DNA of 64,000 bases, from contig NC_084461.1 in assembly GCF_027409185.1 (NCBI RefSeq), positions 142,211,001 through 142,275,000 on the forward strand, written 5' to 3'. Source of the stretch: Cynocephalus volans. Taxonomy: Eukaryota; Chordata; Mammalia; Dermoptera; Cynocephalidae. This document shows, in pieces, positions 22,401-37,214 of the stretch (position 1 is its first letter; each line of letters begins with the position of its first letter). The notes beneath the pieces were generated by a model. The model was given only the letters and a program-made list of their open reading frames with translations, ran no database searches and was not told the DNA's origin. Made by a program: the position numbers and the translations under genes.

Positions 22401-23279
22401 GCTTTTGCAGTATCCCACAGGTTTTCATATGATGTATCATTATTTTCATTAGTTTCAATAAATTTTTTGATTTCCTGCTTGATTTCTTCTTGGACCCATA
22501 TGACATTAAGTAGAATGCTGTTTAATTTCCATGTATTTGTATAGTTTCCAGAGTTTCATTTGTTATTAATTTCTAGTTTTAATCCATTGTGGTCTGAGAA
22601 AATACATGGGATAATTCTAATTTTTTTGAATTTATTGAGACTTGATTTGTGACCTAATATGTGATCTATCCTGGAGAATCATCCATGTGCTGATGAGAAG
22701 AATGAATATTCTGAGGTTGTTGGATGGAATGTTCTGTAGATACCTGCCAATTCCAATTGGTCTAGAGTATTGTTTAGATTTTGTGTTTCTCTGCTGATTC
22801 TTTGCCTAGATGATCGGTCTAATATTGACAGTGGGGTGTTCAGGTCCCCTGCTATTATGGTATTAGTGTCTATTTCCTTCTTTAGGTCTAATAGAGTTTG
22901 TTTTATAAATCTGGGTGCTCCAACATTTGGGTGCATACATATTTATGATTGTTATGTCTTCTTGATGCATTAGTCCTTTTATCATTATGTAGTGTCCCTC
23001 ATTGTCTCTTTTTATGGTTTTTAGTTTAAAGTCTATTTTGTCAGATATAAGAATAGCTACTCCAGCTCGTTTTTCTTTTCTGTTTGCATGGTAAGTCTTT
23101 TTCCATCCTTTCACTCTCAGTCTATGTGAATCTTTATGGGTGAGGTGGGTCTCTTTTAGGCAGCATATAGTTGGGTCCTCCTTTTTAATCCAGTTAGCCA
23201 GTCTGTGTCTTTTGATTGGGGAATTTAAGCCTTTTACATTAAGAGTTGTTATTGAAAGGTGTTGATTTATTCCTACCAT
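19456..23279 (-). pseudogene. L1 ORF2 (endonuclease and reverse transcriptase), broken
   Basis: Span of 3824 bp equals about 1275 codons, the normal ORF2 length. An apurinic-type endonuclease domain starts MVGINQHLSITTLNVKGLNS with later ETHL and AGDLNTPL motifs, in two or three frames (23279-22679). From 22145 an 824-codon open frame (to 19671) carries the reverse transcriptase, with FADD catalytic residues encoded at 21185-21174 and the upstream [15 protein letters not shown] block. The C-terminal cysteine region is cut by a frameshift near 19700 and ends at 19456. Confidence 0.9.
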
Positions 23280-23423
23280 TTTATTGGTTGTTTGGTTGTC
23301 TTGGGTGTCTTTTGTTCCTTGCTTTCTGATTTACTGTTTCGTTTCTGTGTTTGTTGGTTCCTTAGGTTGTAGATAGTGTTTTTGTTCGTTTCTTTTCTCT
23401 TCATGAATGCCATTTATATTATA

Positions 23424-24448
23424 TTAGTGGGTTTTGATTTTTCTTGGGTTTTTATGGCAGTGGTAGTTATTTTTCAGGAACCAAACCCAGTACTCCCTTG
23501 TGGATTTCTTGTAAGGGTGGTCCTGTGGTAGTGAACTCCCATAGTTTTTGTTTGTCTGAGAAATATACTCTTTGCCCTTCATTTCAGAAGGATAGCCTTG
23601 CAGGGTAGAGTATTCTTGGCTGGCAATCTTTGTCTTTTAGTATTTTGAAAATATCATCCCATTCCTTTCTAGCTTTTAGGGTTTGTGATGAAAAGTCTGA
23701 TGTTAGCCTGATTGGGGCTCCCTTATAGGTCATTTGATGCTTCTCTCTTGCAGCTTTTAAGATTCTCTTTTTGTCTCTGAGTTTTGTCAGTTTGAGTATA
23801 ACATGTCTTGGAGAGGGCCTTTTTGGGTTGAATACGTTTGGAGATCATTGAGCTTCCTGGATCTGAAGATCTGTGATTTTTCCTATACCTGGGAAGTTTT
23901 CTGCCACTATTTTGTTGAATATGTTTTCAATGCAATCTCCGTTTTCCTCCCCTTTTGGCATACCCATGACTCGGATATTTGAGTGCTTAATGTTGTCTGA
24001 TATCTCTCTCAGATTTTCTTCAATGTCTTTGATTCTTTTTTCTTTTTTTTTTGTCTGCTTGTGTTATTTCAAACAGCCCATCTTCAAGTTAAGAGGTTCT
24101 CTCTTCAACTTTGACAAGCCTGCTGGTTAAACTCTCCATTGTGTTTTTTATTTCGCTGAATAACTTCTTCAGTTTGGCAAGTTCTGCTACATTTTTTTTC
24201 AGGACATTGATTTCCTTGTACATTTCCTCTTTCAGGTCCTGTATACTTTTCCTCATTTCATCATGATGTCTAGCTGAGTTTTCTTGTATCTCATTTAGTG
24301 TCCTTAGAATTATCACTCGAAATTCCTTGTCAGTCATTTCAAGGGCTTCTTGTTCTATAGGATCTAGTGTTTGAGATTTATTAACTTTTGGTGGTGTACT
24401 TTCTTGATTTTTTGTATTTCTGGTATCTTTTTTTTGATGTTTATTCAT
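23424..24448 (-). pseudogene. L1 ORF1 (nucleic-acid-binding chaperone), broken
   Basis: Begins MNKHQKKDTRNTKNQ. A coiled-coil region (EMRKSIQDLKEEMYKEINVL) runs to a break near 24089. The RNA-recognition part (NIRVMGMPKGEENGD) and C-terminal domain continue in other frames to a stop at 23424. Span is about 340 codons, normal for the family. ORF1p binds L1 RNA as a trimer in the RNP. Confidence 0.85.
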
Positions 24449-25860
24449 TGTGGCAGGGGGTTTCACCGTCCACTGGTTTGAGACTATTGACTCACTTAGA
24501 TGTTGCTGTGGTTGCCAATTTGGTATGGCTACCCCCGCAACTGCTCTGTTGGCCTCTAGTGCCTTGTGTGTGTGGTTGCCTCGTGTCTTGGGCCTCTCCG
24601 AGGAGCCACCTCTCTGGTCAGCTAGGACTCTGCTGGGCTGCTGGATCATGAGGTGGTACCACAGGGTGTGTGGTACCTCCCATGCAGGACTTCTCCCTGT
24701 TCCATGCGCTCTGGCCCGGGCTGTTGGATCATGCAGTGGCGACCCCACAGGGTGAGTGGTTTCTGTCGAGTCTCCACCTCCCTAGCCGGACATCTCCCCT
24801 CTCTGTGGGCTTGGGCTGGGCTGGGATGTGTCTTCTACAGCCCTCGTCTATCAGCTGGGCCTTCAAGACCCTGCTAGGCACCGCCTCGCCCAGGAAGTCT
24901 ACCGGGTTTCTGCTAAGCACAGACGACCGGTCACTCTGGGTGACTTTGTAGCACTGTGTAGATCTCTCTTGGGACTTATCACCTTCCTCCTTGTATTGCG
25001 GTTATTTGTGTACTTGTCTTATCTCCCACACCAGAACGTGAGCTCCTCAGGGGAGGAGCCTGCAGCACAGTGTTCACCTTTGAATCCCCCCGGCGTGGAC
25101 CGAGTCCGGTTCCCGCCTGCAGTCAGCTCTCCGGCAGGTTCAAGTGAACTCGGGAATTCTCCGACCACACTATTCCTAACCAGAAATCGGTTAGGCATTT
25201 TTCTGAACTGGTGGCCGCAGAGATGGTATCTGCCTCCTGGTAACAGGACGTTTACCGGGGGCCAGAGCCAAGGGTGTGTTGGAGTGACAGTCGGTCTAGC
25301 CCGTACTTCCTTGCCCTCCCAATGCTGAGCAGGGCTGGGCTGGGGGTCACTCACAGGGCTGTGCTGTGTTGGGCGCCTCCCTCTCTGCCTCTGCATTGTC
25401 ACCGTCCCCGTTCTTGGCCGCCGCCGTCTTGGGCTGCTCACTCGGTCCCGCGGCGCGGCTCGGGCACTCCCAGGAATCTTCTTTTATGCCGGCCTGAAAC
25501 CTCGAATCCTGAATAGGGCAGCTGGCCGCCTTCAGCGCGGCCCCAGCCTCCAGGATCCTGGCAGCGTCAACAGCAGCCCCCGCGCCATGTTCCCTGTTTA
25601 GAGACTTGCTTTTGCAGCTAAGAAACAGTTCTTTTCCTGCTCCATACTTCAAAGTTGTTGCCTGTAAATGAGGCAGCCTCTCCTGCCAAGGGCAAAGTGG
25701 CGGTCAGCCCCCACGACCGGCCACCAGCAGCGGTCCTCCCTTAAGAGACGGCAAGAGGAAGGTCCACAAGTTTCCCGGCTGCCTAAGGCCCAGTGGCCGC
25801 CTTTTCCACCTCAGCTACTTCGCGCCAACTACCGCAGCCACCGCCATCTTAGGATCCTTT
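24449..25860 (-). promoter_or_regulatory. L1 5' UTR / internal promoter
   Basis: A GC- and CpG-rich 1.4-kb leader. At its outer end the plus strand reads ACCGCAGCCACCGCCATCTT, so the element starts with minus-strand AAGATGGCGG-type sequence, a common L1 5' start with a YY1-like CCATCTT site. It should not be taken as a CpG-island gene promoter. Confidence 0.7.
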
Positions 25861-25986
25861 TGGAAAATCCTTGAGCACCACTCCAGACCAATAGAATCAG
25901 AAACTTTGGGGGTGGGGTCCAGGAATATTCATTTTAACAGCCCTTCAGGCAATGCTGATACTTGTTACAGTTTGAGAACCATTGGT
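25861..25986 (+). repeat. hAT-type fossil, right half
   Basis: Continues the element of 19148-19222 after the L1, including GGAATATTCATTTTAACAGC and a TTGAGAACCATTGG end. Confidence 0.6.
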
Positions 25987-27589
25987 GTATGGTGATGAGC
26001 TCTTTTGCCCTTTAGCTTCTGGTTGAGTTCTGCCAGGGGGGGCACCAGTAAGAGATGGGAGGGAGGGAGGGAGAAAGGGAGGAAGGGAGGAAAGAGAGCA
26101 GGCTAAGGTATTTACTCACTGTCTCCCACCCTGTGGGTCATTTAATTCCTCAACTGAATGTCTTGGCTCCTGTATGGTGGACCTCTCTGGGCAACTTCCT
26201 CTGCATTGGGTTCCATTAGCCACAACTGTACTTGCACAGCTTTCAGGCCTGGGAGTGGTTAGAGGAGCTTCTATTGCCAAACTTGGGGTTCATTTTGGCT
26301 GCTGTGGCTTCCCTGTAGCCTTCCCACACCTTTGTAAATAGTCTCTTTATTAGATGCTCCTCAAAGTATTCCACTTTGAATTTGCATCTAGCTGGGATCT
26401 TGACCAATACAAAATATAATATGGTAACTTGTAAGGTATCATATTATCAAGACAGAATGAATGATACTCAGTAATGGTTTTGAGAGCCCAGAGGATAGAA
26501 ACTTCTCAACAGAAACTTTTGGTGGCTGAAGTGCTCCCAGAAGACTCCAGAAGAGGCATGACCTGACTGGTCTTTTAAGGATGAGTTATACACACTTAAA
26601 TAGTAGAATGCTTTCCAAGCTAGGGAAGCAATAGCACAGAGGTAGAGAGTATATGAGGGTACTTAGTAGAAAAATAGAATTAGAAGATAATACACTCTTT
26701 ATGAACTTTTTGATGTACCCTCATATATGACTCTTGGGCAACAGTGAGTTGTTGAATTTGGCTAACATACAATGTTAGGTTTGAGAACCACTGTGGTAGG
26801 CAGTAAGGTGCTATTGAAATTTTCTAAGCAGGTGAGTGATGTCTTCTGCTGTGACAGAAGCTTAAGAATGAGCTCAAATAATCCGGAATTTAACGGGAAG
26901 CTTTAAGACTGGAGGGACTAAAGTTAAAATTCAGCTTTGCCTCATGCTAGCTGTGTGGCCATTTGTCAATAACTTAATGTCTCTGAGCCTTAGTTTCCTC
27001 TATAAAATAGAAATGGTGGTACCTTGTATGGGTGTCATAAAGACTCAGTGAAGAGTTGTTTGTAGAGCATCAGTATAGGGCCTAAAATACTGTAAATGCT
27101 CATGACCTAGTAGTTATTACTGTGGTCACTCTTATTTTTCTTCTCAACCGCAAGGACGTACTGAGTGCTCGACAGTTGTCAGTTAGAAAGGGATGTGCAG
27201 TGAGTGGCCTGGGCTCTGATTGGCAGATGATACACCCTGATGTGATCTAGCACCGCCTCCCAGTGCCCTCTCCTTCCCCCAAAGACCTTCTGTGGAAGCT
27301 ACTGTGCTCCCCTCTAAGCAAGCACTCTCCCTATGGCCATCTCTAAGAGAAACAGTGTTGCAAGGACTCTTATTTAGGGTGTCAATACTTGTATCACTTG
27401 TACATTTATAATGTGAAGTGCAAGTGAAGTAGAATTCTCTCCTCACAGAAGGCCACAAAGAATGAAAATATGCTGCATGCAAAGACATTGGCATTTCCTA
27501 CATGCTTATTGGCAGGTGGTTTCATTTGGGGGTGAGCTCTTTTTGGACATTTTTTTGTCCTATAGGTTAAGGAACTAATTTTTTAAAAA
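25987..27589. other. intergenic DNA
   Basis: Contains a GGGA-rich simple repeat (26056-26098) and a MIR (26900-27115). I see no gene or other repeat in the rest. Confidence 0.5.
26900..27115 (+). repeat. MIR SINE
   Basis: ATGCTAGCTGTGTGGCCATT, GAGCCTTAGTTTCCTCTATA, GTGTCATAAAGACTCAGTGA and AATGCTCATGACCTAGTAG follow MIR order. Confidence 0.85.
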
Positions 27590-28110
27590 AATTTTTTATT
27601 GTGTATATCTTAGGTATACAACATGACATTATAGGATAGAAATAGATAGTAAAGTGGTTACTATAGTGATGCAAATTGACATATCCATAATCTCACCTAG
27701 TTTCTCCCACCCCCTTTTTTGGTGGTAAGAGTATCTAGAATCTACTCATTTAGCAGAAATCCCTAATACAGTACAATTTTATTAACTATAGTCTTCCTGC
27801 TGTAAATTAGATCTCTTCACTTGATCATCCTACATATTTGCTACTTTACATAAGGAATTAATACTTTTACAAAAATTTTTAATTTTAAAAATTTTTATTT
27901 TAACTTATACATTGTATTGTACATATTTATGGGGTTCAATCTGATGTTTGGATTAGATATATATGTTGTATAATAATCAGGTCAGGGTAGTTAACATGTC
28001 AGTCATCTCATACATGTATCATTTCTTTGTGGCAAAAACATTCAAAAGCCTCTTTTTTAGCTATTATGTAATACACAAACCTCAATAGGGTGACTATGGT
28101 TAACAGTTAA
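27590..28110 (-). repeat. two adjacent L1 3' UTR fragments
   Basis: 27590-27860 and about 27880-28110 each read as an inverted L1 3' end, for example ATTGTACATATTTATGGGGT, then TAATCAGGTCAGGGTAGTTA and CATTTCTTTGTGGCAAAAAC in the second. The second belongs with the pieces at 34835, 48085 and 51765. Confidence 0.7.
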
Positions 28111-28550
28111 GTTTTGGCCATTTTTAAAGTGAGCAAGCCTTAACCAAGACATACTAGTGGGAGTCAGACAAAATACTGGGTAATCCAGATGGGGCAGCCT
28201 CTCTTCTCTCGTAATGCCCCCCAGGAATAGAACTGAGAATTGAGAGATCATCTCTCAAGTAGATACAGCCTCCAGGAGTATATCTACCTCTTGGTGGGTT
28301 TGTATCTTTATACTCCCTGAACTCATATTCTGGTAATTTCAGGAGAAAGTGGAGACAGGCACTATGTCAATCTACCATGTTTAAATGGAAGTCAAGCTGA
28401 TGTTCTCATTTTATGTTTCAAAAGATAGCTTTGCCATTTTTGGCTATTTGGTTTTGTCAAGGTTTTGTTAACCAGAGTCATTAGATTTCATCTCAGAAGA
28501 CCCAAGGAGATTTGTTTTAGGTTTCATAGTTTACCTTTAGGAGATTTTCA

Positions 28551-28978
28551 CCAAAATTGAATTATGTCCCCCACAAACTCCCTGAAGCTCAAATTGTGTC
28601 CCCTAGGTTTTATGTATAAGAAACTTGGCCCCCACTGTGACTGTTAAGAGGGTGGGAAATCCTATTACAGCAATTGAAAGGTGGGGCCTTGAAGAGGTGC
28701 TTAGATTGTAGGACCATGCCGTAATGAATGGGTTAAAAATGGTGGTCAGGGGCATGGTTCTGAGGGCTTTAAAAGAAGAGAGTGGAGAGTCTCTCTCTCT
28801 CTCTCTCTGCTCTCTATACTTCCACCATCTTGCAAGGTGAGACCCCTGGGCCACTGTTGCCACCACCGGATGGACTTTGGACTTCCCAGCCTCAGAAACT
28901 AAGCAATACATTTTGTTTTCTTTATAAATCACCCAGTTTCAAGTATTTTGTTATAAGCAACAGAAATGGACTTATACA
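28551..28978 (+). repeat. MaLR-type LTR (long-form subfamily)
   Basis: Same family as 2777, with the beginning repeated: TTGAATTATGTCCCCCACAA and, 35 bp later, CAAATTGTGTCCCCTAGG. Ends AGTATTTTGTTATAAGCAAC. It contains a CT microsatellite (28790-28810). Confidence 0.65.
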
Positions 28979-31734
28979 GTACTGATACCTTCTTTATTAC
29001 CAAAGTTAACGTGAGTGAGCAATGTATCCATTCATGAGAGAAGGGGCAGAAAGTCTTATCAATCTGGACCTATCAGCTTGGACCAGGGGATCTTTCATCT
29101 GGCTCAAAAAAATCTGCCATAGAATATTGCTGAGCTACATCAGTTATTTAAAAAAAAGTATGCACATACCCCAAAGTCATATTTTTCAGGTCCCCTATGC
29201 ACTCTGTTTACATATCCATGGTCATTAGGTTAATCTCTGGGTGTTTTCTCTGCTTTGCTGGGAATCTATATTCATCTGCTTCTTTCTTGTCTCTCACTCA
29301 CATCTCTTTGGTCGCTCAGAATACACTCAAACAACTGCTTCTGAAGCAGCACGGAGGATTTCTTATACCATTTCAGTACTTACTACTTCATAGACTTTAG
29401 AGCTGTGGAGGATTTTAGAGAGCATCTAGTAGCTTCAAATTTGCGTCCTACAGATTAAAATGAAGAATTTTCTTTACATAAAATCTTAAGGGAAAGCCTA
29501 GAATATGAAGCAGGGAGGTTGAGAGCTGCTCTGGGTAATGTAGGAAAGGAGATCTGACCTTCTGCAACCTGCTTGCATCTCCCTAGGGGTTTGGAGGAGC
29601 ATGGTTTAAACACCACTGGTCCTGATAATGCTCGTTTGAAGATGAGCTGAGCCCCCTTGAGGGGAAGTCATTTGCTCAAGGTCACACACCAGATTAGTCT
29701 GGGATTTGAATCCAGGCCTCCTTATATTTTACCACTTCCTTTAGATTTTCTTTAAAGTGAACAGTAGCTGCCTCCTATTAGCCAGGCTGTCCTTTTTTCC
29801 CCCTTCAAATCCTCACATCCCTCCACTTCATTTCTAGTCTAATAAGAAAAATCATAAATAACAGTTCTCCCTGAACTGGCTTCCTGCCCCGGTACTGCAT
29901 GCATCCTGTTGGCTTTTTAGTTTTAGTTTTGGAGTCAAAGGCCTAGTGACAGCCACTATCGTGTAGGAATTTTTTGCTATTCAATAAATGCTAATAAACC
30001 ACAATTTGCAATCCTAACAATCGCTGCCACCTGAACCCAATGCAAGGGTAAAGATTACTTTGGTCTGAATTGGATTTGAAAAGGCTGAAAGAACGGGCTT
30101 TGAGTGCGCAGTGGGAATGCCAGTTGAATATTAATTATAGCGGCACTGCTGGCCTGTGGAAGGTGCAGTCGTTCAGCGATGAGAGCTGGAGAGGGATGAT
30201 TGAAAGCAGAAAGGATCCTTGTGCACGTGGAATCCAAGAGAGCGTGGCTTCAAACAGTGTCCAGGGAGCCTTGGGGTGGCTTTCCGCAGCTGTCCTGGTG
30301 TTCAGAGAGGTCTTTCTGGTCTTCTCATTTGCTCTTTTTATTTACTCCTCAGAATCAGCAGGATGACTCAGCCAGGAGCTATCTCAGGGGCAGGTTTTAA
30401 TTAGTGGCTGGGGGATTCAGAATGTGTCAGTGAGGTAGATGAGGGTTCTGGAACCTCCTTACCTCATTAATTATTTCCCACATTCCAGGAATGGGATGCT
30501 CATGTCTCCAGTGGCTCAGATACATCATTACGATAAGTCTACTTTGTGCAGTAGGTGTCTGCACACAAGCACACAGAGCATTAGTAACATGGTGGGGGTG
30601 GGGGAGATGCGGGGCGGTGCAGGGATAGAGATTTGCTTTATGGATGTACTGAGCCTTGGGCAAGAGATGATTTCCATAGAACTCAACCCCTGGCAAACTT
30701 TTAAATTATGTATACTGAATAATGTCCTACAGATCTAACTGCCCAATACATTGTGTGACTAATTGTTTCTTTTCACTTAAAATGGGAGCCTCCTGGTAGG
30801 CTGTAAGTTTTGGTGCAATTATGTTAGCCCCAGGGCCAGGGCCGGGCCATTTTAGCCACCTGAGGAGTGTGCTAATTGTCCTGAAGTATGCTGCCTGGTG
30901 TGTGGCTCATTGCTGTAGTGGTTTTAATGGGAACTTCTAATTAAAAATAAGGAAGTCAGGGCTGGGTGCATTCCTCCTGCATCAGGGGTGCAGGCAGGGC
31001 TCCTTAGAGCACACCGGTGTGAGCACGCCCATGACGGGAGCCAGCTGGGGCAGAATGAATGTACCTCTGCTGTGGTTTGTCTACTGAGGCATGGTTCAGG
31101 CTGTTGGAACTGTAATTAGAGCTGGGTCAAAGTCAACATGTCTTCCAGGGCGCCAATCCTTCTCCCAGGCTCTGTGTCGGTGTTTGGAGTGTGTGTTTGC
31201 TGAGAGCCGGGGAGGGGAGGAGGCTGGAAAGCTTAAGCAGCTGGAGGTACTGACAAAAACCTTGAGGGAGCTGGTGAGGCAGGACTGTTTTGGAAAACCA
31301 CGCACATACCCTGCTGCTTCCCAAAGACCCGGCTGTCCTGGTTGTTCATTACGGTGAGCTGGGAAGCTGATCTGGGATTGGAATACTGGCTCTGCCTCTT
31401 ATTAACAGTACATTCTTGGATAAGCTACTTAACTTTTCTTAGCCTCAGTTTGCTTACCTGTAAAATGGGGATGGAATACCATTTGAAATTTTGATGGTGT
31501 ATTGAGCACATAGGACTCAGGAATTTCCACGTCTTATAGGAACAACCATGTCTCCCTTCTGTGCCCACCCCCCACCGATTCCCCTACTTCCCCATCCCCA
31601 GCCTAGCACCACAAGGAGCACTAGCAGAATGAGAAGTAATTCATTTATAACTGAACTCGATAGCGCAAAGTAGAAGATAGAAAAGGGAGCAAAAGAGAGG
31701 TTGGCCTTCCCTGTGGGGCGAATCTCAGCCTAGT
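28979..31734. other. intergenic DNA, partly non-repetitive
   Basis: No gene is supported. MIR fragments lie at about 29630-29740 (minus) and 31360-31480 (plus). The stretches 29950-30250 and 30780-30960 look free of repeats and contain homeodomain-like ATTA/TAAT clusters. They are candidates for conserved non-coding elements. Confidence 0.4.
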
Positions 31735-33182
31735 TGTGGTGGCTGAGCTCATGGAAAGAAGAGATAAGGGGGGGGGGAGAGAGAGAGAGAGAGAGAGAGG
31801 GGGTACCAGGGTCTTTTAAACAACCAGCTCTCACAGGAACTAATAGAGTGAGAACTGGGTGCAGATGTCAGGGGGTGTGGCAAAAGCCCTCGTCCCCCAT
31901 CACCCTAGCTTGGGAGAGCCCAAGGCACTTCCTGCTGTGGCTTGGTGATCATTGCTGGGCTGGCTGCATGTGTTGGGGGTTGTGGCTAAGGCCTGAGGCC
32001 CCCCACTGCCCTGGCTTGGGGGAGCCCAGGTTCTTCCTGCAGCAGCTTGGTGGTCTCTGCTGGGCTGGCTGCACATGTTGTGGTGGGGCATGGCCGAGGC
32101 TCTTGTCCCCCACTCTTGGAAATGTTTGCGGGTGTCAAGAGGTCATTGCTGAGGCTCCCAGCCCTCTCCCATTTCTGGCTTGGTAGTCCAGGGGACTTTT
32201 GGTCCTCCTAGGTGTTATAGGTATTCTTTGGTGAAATGAGACCTTTACTAGTTAATATGAAACTTTGTCTCTGGTTGTGGGTACTTTGTTTTTTCTTTCA
32301 GTTCTGTGTTGGATTATTTGCTGTTCTCACCACTTAAACTCTGCACTGTAACTAATTTGTTATCATTTGCTTACTTCTAAAATGGAGGAACTTTCTGTGG
32401 GGACCAGTACCTGAGCTGTGTGGTAGAGCTAAATTGCTGCTTTGCCACTGATTCCCTAGGAAAGTCTTCCTGTCCAGCATAGGTTTTAATGGTTGACTTT
32501 ACAGGTACTTCCAGCTCTCATGAGATCTGGTGCACCTGGGTTGTGTAGAAACTCTGGTCTAGGCCCAAGTCTTCTCATCAAACTGCACCCCATGCAATTC
32601 TATATTCCTGACCAGTCTCCTCTGAGTGGTCCTGTGCTGATTGGGAGGCAGATCGGCTGCCCTTGCTGTGCCCCAGTGTTTTCCTTGTGGGCCCGTCTCC
32701 TCCACTGCCTGTGCTCTAAACACTTCCCATGTGATGGGCCCTGCACAGGTCCCTTGCTATGACTCACCGGCCTCTGAGTGGCTCCTTTTTTCAGTTGTTC
32801 TGGCTCCTCACTCCTATGTGGGTCCATGGGAAGCCCACCAGTGGTCTTGCTGGCCTGGGGCCACCAAGGCCCCCCTCTCCCCTGCCACCTCCAACCAACT
32901 TCATCCAAAGGGCACAGCAATGGTTTTTGCCAGCTCCTGCTCTGAGTGCTCAGCAGCTCCAGCCTGGATGTGGCCGGGGCTCGAAATGGTGAGAGCAGTT
33001 TTTCTTTCTCTCATCGTGGCTTCTCCTGCCTTCATGAACTCAGTAGGTCTCTCTTACTCTTCCCCTGAGCCCTGGCAGCCCCAGCTTGGCTGTAGTTGCT
33101 TTTTTTATAGTTGTAAATTGGTTGATTTGTGGGAGAGAGTAACACTGGGTACCGTCTCTCCTGCCATCTTGACCAGAAGTCT
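31735..33182 (-). mobile_element. isolated L1 5' UTR
   Basis: At the right end the plus strand reads CTCCTGCCATCTTGACCAGA, so the minus strand starts TCTGGTCAAGATGGCAGGAG, the typical start of an older L1 5' UTR. It is GC-rich and includes two imperfect tandem units of about 110 bp (about 31908-32015 and 32016-32125). It ends next to a GA repeat (31767-31799). No ORF1 or ORF2 follows. Confidence 0.65.
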
Positions 33183-34834
33183 TCAGGTTCCTTTTCTATC
33201 ACCTGCCTACCCTCTTTGCCCCCCTGCTCCTCCCCACCATCTATATTTGTGATTTGCTAATGCTTAGCCAGTTAGCAGGTTTTTAGTTGACTTACTACTA
33301 GTGGCTTTAATTTTCAAAAAGCTGGAAGGGTCTAGCTTTTAACACATATACTTAAAAAAAAAAGAAAAGAAAAGGAAAGGAAAGATTTCTTATTTATAGC
33401 TTGAGTGAAAACTTCAAGGGAATTTAGGTGTGAAATGAGTATGTGTTCTCACACATGAGAAGAATGAATTCAGAAAAACTTGGAAACCTTAGATGTCCTC
33501 TGGGCCAACCCCCCTTTTTCACAGATGGAGAAGGAGAGGGGAAGAAAAGTCTCACAATAGGAAATTTTCAGATCTGGGATGCCAGATCGCCTGACTCTAA
33601 ACGCAGTCAGGGCTTTTTTCACTATACTATGAAGAAGCATGGCTTAGTGGGTAATATTTTGGACCCTGAAGGTAGGCAACTTGGGGTCAAGTCTTGGTTG
33701 TCAGCCACACACTTGCCTGTTGACTTTGGGAGGGTATCAAACCTCAGTTTGCCCATCTATAAAATGAGACAAGAAAGCCAAATGGGAAACACATTAGCAC
33801 TTTTGGGGAACAAGAAAAGTAGGTGTATGCCTTGTTTGTCCTGTTGTGTCAGAGGCAGCCTGATATGCAGGCTCTCACTTCTGTGGGGCTTTCTGGTCTA
33901 AGGTGTTTATCTCCCCACTTTGGCCTGGGACCCTGCCTTAAGAACTCCCATGCCTGCTTCATCTTCGGGATGAAGTATCATAAACTGCTGTTAAAATAGA
34001 TGAGTTACCAGGATGGGATCTCACATCAGGTCATGGTGTTCATTAAGACCACGGCCTGAATGATGTCCTCTGATTGAGACAACTGACTGATGGGAGGCCC
34101 AGGAGGGTAATATTAAATCCTACTTGGGAAGGCACCAATTGGCCCATTTAGTAAAAGCACCATTGAACGATACCCTCCAGATTCCATTTTCAACATGGAA
34201 CAAATTCTTCTATATGACTCTCCTCTGACCACCCGGGACAGGCCCATGGGGTTATTGAGAATAGCAGAGATGACTCCAACCTGGCAAGTTCACATCCCCT
34301 CTCTTGGATTCTGTTTCTTGCTCCTTAAAAGGAGGAGGACTTGATTAGAAGCCTAGCAAATTTAAAGTTACCCAGGGTGCTTGTAGTCCCTTCTTGAAAG
34401 AGATCCCTCCCTGTCCAACATACCAATCTGTTTTAAATGGGGAGAGCAAATGTGTGCTTCTCTTCACATATTTGTCTCCTGCATCCATTAAAAGAGACAA
34501 ATGCTTATATATATATAAATATATATATGTGTGTGGGGGGGGTATATACTTTTTTTTTTGTGGGAAAAAGGTGGATCATTTTAAAGGCAGGATGTGGGCT
34601 CAGGAGCAGCAGTTGGTGGGGCTTCAGGATTTGTTTCTGCCTCTGCAAATGTGAGAGGAGAACTCTAAGAGGTGCCTTCTTACAGGTATAGCCCATCCTT
34701 CAGCCCCAGGCTGCCCTTCTGCAAACAGGGGGATAGGAGTTCTGGAAAGATCCCATAGTCAAACAGATTTACCCTGATTCACTTGCCACATGGCTTGATA
34801 TTTTATCATTTTATCCTTTGGGGTTAATCTTATT
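33183..34834. other. intergenic DNA
   Basis: Contains a MIR (33640-33800) and short A/T and TA runs (33350-33385, 34507-34528). No gene is supported; the rest is unassigned. Confidence 0.5.
33640..33800 (+). repeat. MIR SINE
   Basis: GCATGGCTTAGTGGGTAATA, GTCAAGTCTTGGTTGTCAGC and AACCTCAGTTTGCCCATCTA match MIR in order. Confidence 0.75.
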
Positions 34835-35035
34835 TTTGTGTATTTATTTCTTTATTTATTGAAACTTAATTGATTGTACCTATCTTTGGGTACAGCATTG
34901 GATATCAATACCTGTGTGTAATATGTAATGCTCAAATCAGGGTAATTAGCATATTTAACATTATACAATGTCATTGTTCTTTGTGGCCCTTTACCAATTT
35001 CTCACTAACCTCCCAACCCCTGCATCTTATTTTTA
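34835..35035 (-). repeat. L1 3' UTR fragment
   Basis: Plus strand TTGAAACTTAATTGATTGTA, GCTCAAATCAGGGTAATTAG and TCATTGTTCTTTGTGGCCC match the inverted L1 3' ends at 48085 and 51765. Confidence 0.7.

Positions 35036-37214
<2,179 letters not shown>

Larger units (their letters stand above)
19223..25860 (-). mobile_element. full-length L1 retrotransposon, broken ORFs
   Basis: A 6.6-kb L1 on the minus strand: 5' UTR (24449-25860, GC-rich), ORF1 (24448-23424), ORF2 (23279-19456), 3' UTR and poly-A tail (poly-T on plus at 19220-19245). TGGAAAAT(T/C)CTT at 19211-19222 and 25861-25872 is a 12-bp target duplication with one difference. ORF2 needs about four frame or stop repairs to be complete, so it is not autonomous now. 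Its age looks moderate. Confidence 0.93.

Noticed and set aside
24388..25874. GC-rich region as a CpG-island promoter with short genes
   Set aside because: The region is the L1 5' UTR; the frames do not match any protein family.
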